Of a stretch of 64,000 nucleotides of DNA, positions 1 to 7,503 are shown piece after piece. The DNA comes from an uncultured Alistipes sp. Its GTDB lineage: Bacteria; Bacteroidota; Bacteroidia; Bacteroidales; UBA932. Positions within the stretch are counted from its first letter, which is position 1. Each line of letters begins with the position of its first letter. Position numbers and translations under genes: made by a program. Where the stretch lies: contig CABMPD010000004.1 in the NCBI GenBank assembly GCA_902388455.1, positions 1 through 64,000 of the forward strand, read 5' to 3'. The notes under the pieces were generated by a model. That model had not been told where the DNA came from. It was given only the letters and a program-made list of their open reading frames with translations, and searched no databases.

Positions 1-1
1 T

Positions 2-823
2 GACTCAGTCCTGCTGGACACGGCTCACCTGACAGTACGGTACAGGGCATCGTATTGGATGCACCCAGGAGCCTCGTCGAGATGGCATGTCGCCATGCTG
101 CACGTGGGTTCCTCGCACTCATTGTTCTATGATTTCACCGGCCATATAAAAGACAGATACGACTATATACTGGTGGATAATCTGGATGATATGTGGAGTA
201 ATTCAAAGGCATTGGAAAAGGAACGTGCCGAGCAGCTGACCGCCTACGGAGACTTGGGTACTACGTTCGGATCGTACTTCTACCGCTCCGTGATGTATGA
301 TCTCGGGACGGGAAAGTCCAAAGTGGTGGTTCCGGACATATGGGTTCCAACACAGCCGTACTACACCTACAGTCTGGCGCATATCTACGAGGAGGATGCT
401 CCGGAGCTGGAGTGGGAGATTACCGGGGAGCACGGCACTGTGGCGTCGTTCGAGTGCCAGAAGGCCGAGTGCGACTTCCGGGGGCGCAGGTGGGAGGCCT
501 GGTTCGCCACGGAGATACCGTTCAGTGAAGGGCCATGGAAGCTCAGGGGGCTGCCGGGTCTGATACTCTACGCCCGTGACACCACCGGTCAGTACAGCTT
601 CGAGGCGGTGTCCGTTACTGACAAGCCGGTGCCTTTCTACGACTATGCCTATGAGCAGGAAAAGAGGACTACATACCGGAAGTTCAAGCGCTACGAGCGC
701 AGCTGTTTCCGCTGGCCGAAGTCCTTCAACGAGAACACCTCGGTGTTCATAGTGACCGGCAACGGCATCGAGGAGGCCGACTATCAGAACTGGCGGATGC
801 CCTACTATCCTATGGAATGGTGA
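2..823 (+). CDS. GLPGLI family protein, copy 1 (5' truncated by window edge)
   Basis: The reading frame is open from base 2, so the start and signal peptide lie left of the window; the first in-frame ATG, at 59, is internal by comparison with copy 2. The family name motif is visible as WKLRGLPGLILYARD. GLPGLI proteins are exported Bacteroidota proteins of unknown function, often encoded beside TonB-type outer-membrane proteins, as here. The last roughly 180 residues differ from the downstream copy at about nine positions, and the first 50 visible residues are also close, while the segment encoded at about 168-270 is quite different. Family assignment is firm; function is unknown. Confidence 0.9.
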   Translation, partial: DSVLLDTAHLTVRYRASYWMHPGASSRWHVAMLHVGSSHSLFYDFTGHIKDRYDYILVDNLDDMWSNSKALEKERAEQLTAYGDLGTTFGSYFYRSVMYDLGTGKSKVVVPDIWVPTQPYYTYSLAHIYEEDAPELEWEITGEHGTVASFECQKAECDFRGRRWEAWFATEIPFSEGPWKLRGLPGLILYARDTTGQYSFEAVSVTDKPVPFYDYAYEQEKRTTYRKFKRYERSCFRWPKSFNENTSVFIVTGNGIEEADYQNWRMPYYPMEW

Positions 824-859
824 GTGTCAAAATGCCAGAATGTTAACGAGTGTTAAATC

Positions 860-891
860 TTTGCAGTTGTCAAGTCTAAGTGCTAAGATTG
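860..891 (+). promoter_or_regulatory. Putative Bacteroidota promoter for GLPGLI copy 2 / receptor operon
   Basis: TTTG at 860-863, a 20-base spacer, then TAAGATTG at 884-891, one base off the Bacteroidota -7 consensus TAnnTTTG. The start codon at 928 is about 33 bases beyond the predicted transcription start. The promoter lies in the 104-base gap between the two GLPGLI copies, so copy 2 and the receptor may be transcribed independently of copy 1. Pattern match only. Confidence 0.5.
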
Positions 892-927
892 CATAAAATC
901 AAAGCGATAACTTAAAAACTCACCACT

Positions 928-1905
928 ATGGCACCTATCATCCGCAGCTTATCAGCAACCCTTCTGTGCCTGTCTCTGTCGGTACAGTCTCTCAGCGGTC
1001 AGGACTTCATGTCCGGAGGATTCGCGATGTACGGAGACGGTAAGACACCTCCCTCATCGTCTATAAAAGCAGTTGACTCAGTCCTGCTGGACACGGCTCA
1101 CCTGACAGTACGGTACAGGGCATCGTATCTTATGTATTCCGGAGCCTCGTCAAGCTGGCATGTCGCCATGCTGCATGTGGGGGCCTCACACTCATTGTTC
1201 TATGATTTCTCCGCGCATATCTATAACAGGTACAGTTACATTCAAAAGGCCAAAGTGGAAAGCCTGCACTGGAGTGACGAAGAAGGGGTTGAAGAATCGA
1301 TAAGAGAACTTCACGAGAGTGTGGACGCTCACGGAGACTTGGGCTTGAGAGGATCATACTTCTACCGCTCCGTGATGTATGATTACAGGACGGGAAAGTC
1401 CAAAGTGGTGGTTCCAGACATATGGGTTCCAACACAGCCGTACTACACTTACAGCCTGGCTCATATCTACGAGGAGGATGTCCCGGAGCTGGAGTGGGAG
1501 ATTACCGGGGAGCACGGCACTGTGGCGTCGTTCGACTGCCAGAAAGCCGAGTGCGACTTCCGGGGACGGAGGTGGGAGGCGTGGTTCACCACGGAGATAC
1601 CGTTCAGTGAAGGGCCATGGAAGCTCAGGGGGCTGCCGGGGCTGATACTCTATGCCCGTGACACCACCGGCCAGTACAGCTTCGAGGCGGTGTCCGTTAC
1701 CGATGAGCCGGTGCCTTTCTATGATTACATATATGAGAATGAGAAGAAAACAACTTACCGGAAGTTCAAGCGCTACGAGCGCAGCTGCTTCCGCTGGCCC
1801 AAGTCCTTCAACGAGAACACCTCGGTGTTCATAGTGACCGGCAACGGCATCGAGGAGGCCGACTATCAGAATTGGAGGATGCCGTATTATCCTATGGAGT
1901 GGTGA
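928..1905 (+). CDS. GLPGLI family protein, copy 2
   Basis: A complete 325-residue GLPGLI protein. Residues 1-24 form a signal peptide (hydrophobic LSATLLCLSLSV, then SLSGQ), so export to the periplasm or cell surface is likely. WKLRGLPGLILYARD marks the family. Several cysteines (FDCQKAECDF and later ERSCF) could form disulphides. It is a tandem duplicate of the gene to its left, with near-identical ends and a diverged middle (about residues 107-140). It ends 18 bases before the receptor-like gene, which suggests co-transcription. Biochemical role unknown. Confidence 0.92.
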   Translation: MAPIIRSLSATLLCLSLSVQSLSGQDFMSGGFAMYGDGKTPPSSSIKAVDSVLLDTAHLTVRYRASYLMYSGASSSWHVAMLHVGASHSLFYDFSAHIYNRYSYIQKAKVESLHWSDEEGVEESIRELHESVDAHGDLGLRGSYFYRSVMYDYRTGKSKVVVPDIWVPTQPYYTYSLAHIYEEDVPELEWEITGEHGTVASFDCQKAECDFRGRRWEAWFTTEIPFSEGPWKLRGLPGLILYARDTTGQYSFEAVSVTDEPVPFYDYIYENEKKTTYRKFKRYERSCFRWPKSFNENTSVFIVTGNGIEEADYQNWRMPYYPMEW

Positions 1906-1923
1906 GATGATGGGAGGCGTGTT

Positions 1924-4572
1924 ATGGGACTCAGAATTACGATATTGCTGTCTCTGGCGCTCCTGACGCGGATATGCGCCGCGCAGGAGACTGTGACCGT
2001 GCGCGGCCGTGTCACCCGCAGCGACAGCGGCGCTCCCGTCGAGGATGCCAATGTAATGCTGTGCCGCAGCGACGGCCGTTCGGTGTACCGTTTCGCCATG
2101 ACCTCCTCTGACGGGACCTACAGTATCGAATATTCCGGAGATGAGGACAGTCTGGCCGTCAGGGTCACGGGCTTCAACCTCAGGACCCAGACCAGGGTCA
2201 TCCCCGCCCGTAGCATGACGGTGGACTTCTCTATGGAATGGGCTGCGATGTCCCTTGGAGAGGTGACCGTCAGGGCCGAGCCGGTGGAGAGAAGGACGGA
2301 CACTGTGGTCTATCATGTGGAGAGCTTCAGGGAGAGCGGCGACCGCACCATAGGGGAGGTGATGAGCAGGATGCCGGGCATCGAGGTGTCCCGTTCCGGA
2401 AGACTGAGGTACAACGGGAAGGATATAGGCCGGATGTACGTGGAGGGTCTGGACATGCTTGAGTCGCGCTATGGTCTGGCCACCAACACCATCAGGGCCG
2501 AGGACATAGCGTCCGTGGAGGTCCTGGAGGACCACCAGCATATCAAGATCTACGAGGATCAGGGTCTGCCGGGAGCTCCGGCCGTCAATCTCCGTCTGAA
2601 GAAGGGGGCCAGGGGCACCTGGGGCGGATACATAGCGGCAGGCGGAGGCTACAGGCCCGCGATGTGGTACGGAGAGGCGGCGGCCATGTACTTCGGCCGC
2701 AGGTTCCAGACCATGGACACCTACAAGACCAACAACACCGGCGACGACGTATCCGAGGAGATATTCGGAGGTCTCATGGGCTTCTCCGACGGGTCCTCCT
2801 CGGTGCTCGGGGTCAAGCGCCCGAGTGTCCCTCCGTTCGGAAAGAACCGCTATCTGGACAATCAGACGCACATGGTCTCCGCCAACAGCATAGTCCGTCT
2901 GCGCGGGGACCTGAACCTGAGGGCGAACGTGCAGTACCAGCACGACCTGCGCGAGGACGAGGGGACTTCGGTCACGACATACCATCTGGCTGATCCAGCT
3001 CAGCAGATAGTCATCGGAGAGAGCATCCTCTCCCGCTCGCGTCTGGACCGACTCACGGCGGACATCGACGTGGAGAGCAACACAAAGGAGCGGTACATCA
3101 CCGACAAGCTGTCCTTCAGCGGCTCGTGGAGCACGGACTACGGCGGCGTGGACAACAACGGCTCCTCCGTGGAGCAGTCCTTCCGCCATCCTGGTCTGAG
3201 CCTGAGCAACCGTTTCCGCTACATGCGCAGCAGCGGTCCCCTTATGTGGGACGCCTCCTCAGACATCTCGTACAGCGACCGGCCCGAGACCCTCACCGTC
3301 AGGCCGCTGATCTATGATGGCATCTTCGGGGACGGCGCGGGAGCTGATGGAGCCGTGCAGTCCATCTCGGCAAGAAGACTCACCGCATACAACCGGGCGG
3401 GACTCACGTTCAACCGCAGCGGCTGGTTCGTCTCGCTGACCTTCCGGGCTGATGCTGCGGTGGACATGATGCGCTCGGAGCTGTCTCCGCTCACGACGGA
3501 CGGACCGCCCCCGCAGGCCGCCGACTCCATGCGCAACGACATCCTCCGCCAGGAGTACACCGTGGCTGCCCAGCCCTCGGTCTCCTACCGCATCGGCAAG
3601 AAGTTCAATATCTCCGCATACGCCAGCCTGGGGTACAAGGGTATCCGGCAGAGCGACCGTGTGCGCGGCGGTACCGGCATCGTCGACCGTCCGCTCGTCT
3701 CCCCGGCCCTCAGCATGCAGCTGGCCATTACTTCCGAGCTGAGACTGTCCGCCTCTGCCTCATACGATGAGAGCTACGGCGGGCTGTACAGCGACTACGG
3801 AGGATATATCATGAGCAACTACCGCCACATCTCCCGCACCGGCGGGGAGCTGCCCCGGCGCAGGCTCCAGAACTACGTCGCGGACCTCTCGTACGCCGCC
3901 ACCCGCATAGCGGCTTTCGCCAAGCTCTCCGGCGGCTACTGGAGGAGCTGGAACAGCCATACCTACGGCACTGTCTATGACGGCACTCTCACCCGGGTGG
4001 AGACGGTGGACAGCCCCGGTCTCTCCCATGGGGTCAACGTGGCGGCCAATGCCAGCAAGCTCTTCTTCGCCATCAGCACCACCGTGAAGCTGTCGGCATC
4101 CTGGTCCCGTACATGGAGTTCCCTGTACCGCCAGTACGAGCTGTATCAGAGCGAGATGGACAACATTTCCGGCACCCTGGCACTCAGCTCCCGGTTCTGT
4201 GACTGGGCCGGTCTGGACTACGGGGTGTCGGCCTCCCGCAGCCGCAGCGTGACCGACATCGGAGGGGAGCAGCCCCCGATTCACTCGCTGAGGCAGAACG
4301 CGGCCCTCAGCCTGTCCTTTGCCGAAAGCGTCTTCCTGAAGGTGGGCGGCGAGCATTACTACAATGACGCCGTCTCGGGCGACAGGTCCATGTTCTTCCT
4401 GGACGCCTCGCTCTCGTGGCGCACGAAACGGCTGGAGCTGACCCTGGAGTGCCGCAACCTCCTCGGTACGGACACCTACAGTTCGGCCGTCTACAGTGAC
4501 ATCACCACATACGTCTACACCTACCGGATCAGACCGCTGGCGGCACTGCTGAAGCTCCGCTTCACCCTATAA
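1924..4572 (+). CDS. Outer-membrane receptor-like protein with carboxypeptidase-regulatory domain (TonB-dependent type)
   Basis: This 882-residue protein starts with a signal peptide (MGLRITILLSLALLTRICAA). Residues about 23-105 form a carboxypeptidase-regulatory-like beta-sandwich (TVRGRVTRSDSGAPVEDANV, SSDGTYSIEY). A plug-like domain follows at about 115-235 (TIGEVMSRMPGIEV, VEVLEDHQHIKIY), then long alternating beta-strand sequence typical of a barrel, ending in an aromatic/hydrophobic strand. This is the architecture of large TonB-dependent or receptor-like proteins of Bacteroidota. I do not see a clear TonB box. The GLPGLI gene 18 bases upstream is a recurrent partner of this type. Substrate unknown; it could be a receptor or another large barrel such as an export channel. 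Confidence 0.85.
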   Translation: MGLRITILLSLALLTRICAAQETVTVRGRVTRSDSGAPVEDANVMLCRSDGRSVYRFAMTSSDGTYSIEYSGDEDSLAVRVTGFNLRTQTRVIPARSMTVDFSMEWAAMSLGEVTVRAEPVERRTDTVVYHVESFRESGDRTIGEVMSRMPGIEVSRSGRLRYNGKDIGRMYVEGLDMLESRYGLATNTIRAEDIASVEVLEDHQHIKIYEDQGLPGAPAVNLRLKKGARGTWGGYIAAGGGYRPAMWYGEAAAMYFGRRFQTMDTYKTNNTGDDVSEEIFGGLMGFSDGSSSVLGVKRPSVPPFGKNRYLDNQTHMVSANSIVRLRGDLNLRANVQYQHDLREDEGTSVTTYHLADPAQQIVIGESILSRSRLDRLTADIDVESNTKERYITDKLSFSGSWSTDYGGVDNNGSSVEQSFRHPGLSLSNRFRYMRSSGPLMWDASSDISYSDRPETLTVRPLIYDGIFGDGAGADGAVQSISARRLTAYNRAGLTFNRSGWFVSLTFRADAAVDMMRSELSPLTTDGPPPQAADSMRNDILRQEYTVAAQPSVSYRIGKKFNISAYASLGYKGIRQSDRVRGGTGIVDRPLVSPALSMQLAITSELRLSASASYDESYGGLYSDYGGYIMSNYRHISRTGGELPRRRLQNYVADLSYAATRIAAFAKLSGGYWRSWNSHTYGTVYDGTLTRVETVDSPGLSHGVNVAANASKLFFAISTTVKLSASWSRTWSSLYRQYELYQSEMDNISGTLALSSRFCDWAGLDYGVSASRSRSVTDIGGEQPPIHSLRQNAALSLSFAESVFLKVGGEHYYNDAVSGDRSMFFLDASLSWRTKRLELTLECRNLLGTDTYSSAVYSDITTYVYTYRIRPLAALLKLRFTL

Positions 4573-4614
4573 GTCCGGGAACCGGCGGTGGATGCGCGGA
4601 TGATGTTAAATGCA

Positions 4615-4647
4615 ATTGAGGTATTTGGGAAAAATTTATTATTTTTG
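4615..4647 (+). promoter_or_regulatory. Putative promoter and nearby dyad upstream of blaI-like gene
   Basis: ATTG at 4615-4618, a 21-base spacer and TATTTTTG (TAnnTTTG) at 4640-4647. A short dyad, GTCT-N5-AGAC at 4652-4664, sits at the predicted transcription start and is a candidate operator for the BlaI-type repressor encoded 40 bases downstream. The dyad is only 4+4 bases, so the operator idea is weak. Confidence 0.4.
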
Positions 4648-4686
4648 TATGGTCTACTGAAGACAATAATTTTAATCCTAAATACG

Positions 4687-5052
4687 ATGAGAAGTGAAAT
4701 CACAAAGAGAGAGGAAGAGGTAATGGACCTCCTCTGGGACAACGGCCCGCTGACAGTGGCCGAGATGCTTAATCTGTATGAAGAGCCCAAGCCCCATTTC
4801 AACACTGTGTCCACTATGGTACGCTCTCTGGAAAAGAAGGGCTTTACCACCCATAAGTCCGAGGGTATGTCCTACCGCTATGCCGCGACGATGAACCGCG
4901 AGCAGTACGGTCAGAGGTATCTGGGCGGGGTGGTCCGTGACTATCTGGACAATTCCTACAAGAAGGTCGTGTCTCAGTTCGTGGAGAGCGAGCGCCTGAG
5001 CGTGGAAGACCTCAGGTCGATAATAGAAATGATTGAGAAGGATAATAAGTAA
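4687..5052 (+). CDS. BlaI/MecI/CopY family transcriptional regulator
   Basis: 121 residues from the ATG at 4687 (MRSEITKREEEVMDLLWDNG), the usual family N-terminus; an in-frame ATG at 4588 would add a 33-residue extension unlike the family and overlap the promoter. The winged helix-turn-helix is at about residues 5-75 (PLTVAEMLNLYEEP, FNTVSTMVRSLEKKGF). The C-terminal helices dimerise in this family. BlaI/MecI proteins repress until cleaved after a partner M56 peptidase senses a signal; such a gene begins 6 bases downstream. The regulon cannot be told from sequence: no beta-lactamase is adjacent, although a serine hydrolase lies about 9 kb away. Confidence 0.9.
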   Translation: MRSEITKREEEVMDLLWDNGPLTVAEMLNLYEEPKPHFNTVSTMVRSLEKKGFTTHKSEGMSYRYAATMNREQYGQRYLGGVVRDYLDNSYKKVVSQFVESERLSVEDLRSIIEMIEKDNK

Positions 5053-5058
5053 GGACGG

Positions 5059-6438
5059 ATGGCAGGCGGTCTGCTGACATACGCTGTCGGTTCGGCGCTC
5101 TTGCTGGCTCTGCTGTGGGCCGGCTACAGGCTGCTGTTGCGCTCTCAGAAGATATTCAGGGTCAATGGAGCTCTGCTCATATTGATCCTGTGTTTCTCTG
5201 TGTGCGCACCCCTGCTGATTTCCAGAATAACTGTTACGGCGCCGGAACAGGGTACGGTTCTGCTTGGACTGATGACGGTCGGGGATGCAGCTGAGGATGC
5301 CGGTCTGGAAGGAATTTCTGCAGCAGGAGATATGATGGACCGGACTGCCGGCGGTTTGAGTCTGACGGAAATTCTTGCCTGGGTATATGTGGCAGGAGCC
5401 TTGATGACCTTGATCTTCCAGGTACTGGTGCCCGTGGTGTCTGCAGTGCGTCTGATGGCCGGAGGCCGACGTTACCGGGCTGTCGCAGGCAAACAGGTGG
5501 TCACCGTAGTGGAGGTGCCGGTACTCAGAGGCAGGAAAGTGGAACCTATGAGCTGGTTCGGGACGGTCATTCTGCCCTCAGATGAAGATTATCCTGCGGA
5601 CAGCTATGTCATCCGGCATGAGCTGGCTCATGTTCAGCTGAGGCATTCGTACATGCTGCTGGCGGCTTCCTTTTTACAGTGCCTGCAGTGGTTCAATCCT
5701 GCGGCATGGCTCCTGTTGCGGGATCTCCGTCAGAACTGTGAGTTCGAGGCGGACGATGCGGTTCTGAGTTCAGGAGCAGACAGAAGAGATTATCAGCTCG
5801 CTCTGGTGGAAAAGGCGGCGGACGGTATGACTGTCTCTCTTGCAAATCCTTTTCACAAGTCCAGCCTATACCGCCGGATCGCGATGATTCAGAAACAAAC
5901 GCCGGTCCGCAGCGGCGTATATCTGCGCTTGACTTACGTCCTCCCGGTGCTTGTTCTGGCTGTCATGCTTTTCGTAAGACCGTCGGCGGCAGTTCCGTCT
6001 TATGCGGATGCCGTGTATACAGCCGAGCATGTTGAGGACTCCTCACTGACAGAAGATATGGGACCGCTACCGTTCAGTGTGGTTGAAGTCCCTCCTAAGT
6101 TTATCGGAGGCGACACAGACAATTTTATTGAATGGCTTTACAGTCAGCTTGAGTATCCTGAAGCAGCCAGGCGGGCCGGGGCTGAAGCCAGGATTACGAT
6201 TCAGTTCAGAATCGACAGGGAAGGAGCACTGAAAGACCTTCGGCTCATGCGCCTGGACATCCAGGGAAATCGGGTGGAGGACTTCGATTACGGAGTATTC
6301 TATGCTGAGGTGGAGAAGACGATCTCCTCGTCGCTTGTCATGTGGACTCCCGGCAGCATCGATGACAAGCCGGTGTCGGTTACCTATGCGTTCCCTGTAT
6401 CATTCCAGATGAAAAGCAGTTTAAGGATCGATTCGTAA
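5059..6438 (+). CDS. BlaR1-type M56 peptidase with C-terminal TonB domain
   Basis: 459 residues. Transmembrane segments at about 5-27, 36-54 and 101-132 precede a zinc-peptidase motif HELAH (H187, E188, H191) with downstream FEADDAV supplying the likely third ligand. A further membrane helix lies near 290-310. In place of the penicillin-binding sensor of staphylococcal BlaR1, the C-terminus (about 345-459) resembles a TonB C-terminal domain (YPEAARRAGAEARITIQF, DREGALKDLRLMR). This M56-TonB fusion recurs in Bacteroidota. With the BlaI-like repressor upstream it forms a sensor/protease-repressor pair. The signal is unknown, and cell-envelope stress is only a guess. Confidence 0.88.
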   Translation: MAGGLLTYAVGSALLLALLWAGYRLLLRSQKIFRVNGALLILILCFSVCAPLLISRITVTAPEQGTVLLGLMTVGDAAEDAGLEGISAAGDMMDRTAGGLSLTEILAWVYVAGALMTLIFQVLVPVVSAVRLMAGGRRYRAVAGKQVVTVVEVPVLRGRKVEPMSWFGTVILPSDEDYPADSYVIRHELAHVQLRHSYMLLAASFLQCLQWFNPAAWLLLRDLRQNCEFEADDAVLSSGADRRDYQLALVEKAADGMTVSLANPFHKSSLYRRIAMIQKQTPVRSGVYLRLTYVLPVLVLAVMLFVRPSAAVPSYADAVYTAEHVEDSSLTEDMGPLPFSVVEVPPKFIGGDTDNFIEWLYSQLEYPEAARRAGAEARITIQFRIDREGALKDLRLMRLDIQGNRVEDFDYGVFYAEVEKTISSSLVMWTPGSIDDKPVSVTYAFPVSFQMKSSLRIDS

Positions 6439-6450
6439 AGTTTATCTGAA

Positions 6451-7482
6451 ATGGAATCTCTTTTAGGAAAAAATATCGAGGAACTCAAGGCCGTCTGCGA
6501 ACAGTACGGCCTTAAATCTTTTGCTGCCGCCCAGATGGCCGACTGGCTCTACCGCAAGCGGGTGCGCTCCATCGATGAGATGACCAACCTGCCCAAGACG
6601 GCCCGGACGGCTCTCGCCCGGGACTACACGGTGGGCCGGACTTCCTATGTCGACCTCATAGCCTCTGCGGACGGTACGAAGAAATACCTCTTTCCTTTCG
6701 GTCCCGGAGTGGAGGCCGTGATGATTCCCGACAAGGACCGCAGCACGCTCTGTGTCTCCTCCCAGAAGGGCTGCCGCATGGGCTGCCGCTTCTGCATGAC
6801 GGGCCGCGGCGGATGGCACGGCAACCTGACTCCCGCGGAGATCCTTTCCCAGTTCCTGGAGGTGGACGAGGCTGCGGAACTGACCAATACCGTGTTCATG
6901 GGCATGGGCGAGCCTTTGGACAACTGGGACAGCGTCCGTCGCGTCATCGACATTCTGACGGCCCCCTGGGGATTCGGATGGAGCCCCAAGCGCATAACCC
7001 TTTCGACCATAGGCGTGACGGCGGATTCCCGTACCGGCGGGTCCCCCCTGCGCCGTTTTATGGACGAGTGTACCTGCCATCTGGCAGTGAGCCTGCATAA
7101 CCCCTTCCCGGAGGAGAGGGCTGAGCTGATGCCGATGGAGAAGCCATTCCCGCTCAGTAAGACATTGTCCCTTATACGGGAGTATGATTTTACGGGACAG
7201 CGGAGGGTGAGCTTCGAATACATCATGTTCGCCGGGGTGAACGACGACAAGCGGCATGCCGACGCCCTGGCCCGGATGCTGCGCGGACTGGAGTGCAGGG
7301 TCAACCTTATCCGCTTCCACCGCATCCCCGATTCGCCGCTGGCCCCCTCGCCGTTGCCCGTCATCGAGCAGTTCAAGGACAGGCTCAATGCCGCCGGAGT
7401 GCTGACCACCCTCAGGGCTTCCCGCGGAGAGGATATCCTGGCCGCCTGCGGCATGCTCAGCGGCAAGGGCCGTACAAAGTAG
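6451..7482 (+). CDS. rlmN: 23S rRNA (adenine-2503-C2)-methyltransferase / tRNA methyltransferase RlmN
   Basis: 343 residues, normal for the family. Radical-SAM cluster cysteines are C108, C112 and C115 in KGCRMGCRFCMTG. The conserved second catalytic cysteine is near the C-terminus in RGEDILAACGML, and GMGEPLDNW is the SAM-binding glycine motif. RlmN methylates A2503 in the ribosomal peptidyl-transferase centre and A37 of some tRNAs, using a methyl-cysteine intermediate. It begins 12 bases after the M56 gene, so it may share its transcript. Confidence 0.96.
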   Translation: MESLLGKNIEELKAVCEQYGLKSFAAAQMADWLYRKRVRSIDEMTNLPKTARTALARDYTVGRTSYVDLIASADGTKKYLFPFGPGVEAVMIPDKDRSTLCVSSQKGCRMGCRFCMTGRGGWHGNLTPAEILSQFLEVDEAAELTNTVFMGMGEPLDNWDSVRRVIDILTAPWGFGWSPKRITLSTIGVTADSRTGGSPLRRFMDECTCHLAVSLHNPFPEERAELMPMEKPFPLSKTLSLIREYDFTGQRRVSFEYIMFAGVNDDKRHADALARMLRGLECRVNLIRFHRIPDSPLAPSPLPVIEQFKDRLNAAGVLTTLRASRGEDILAACGMLSGKGRTK

Positions 7483-7503
7483 AATAAAAAAAGGAACAGG
7501 CCT

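Noticed and set aside
1354..3189. 611-residue open frame antisense to the GLPGLI copy 2 and receptor genes
   Set aside because: Arises from the GC-rich third positions of the sense genes; His/Gly/Val-rich, no start context, no domain pattern.
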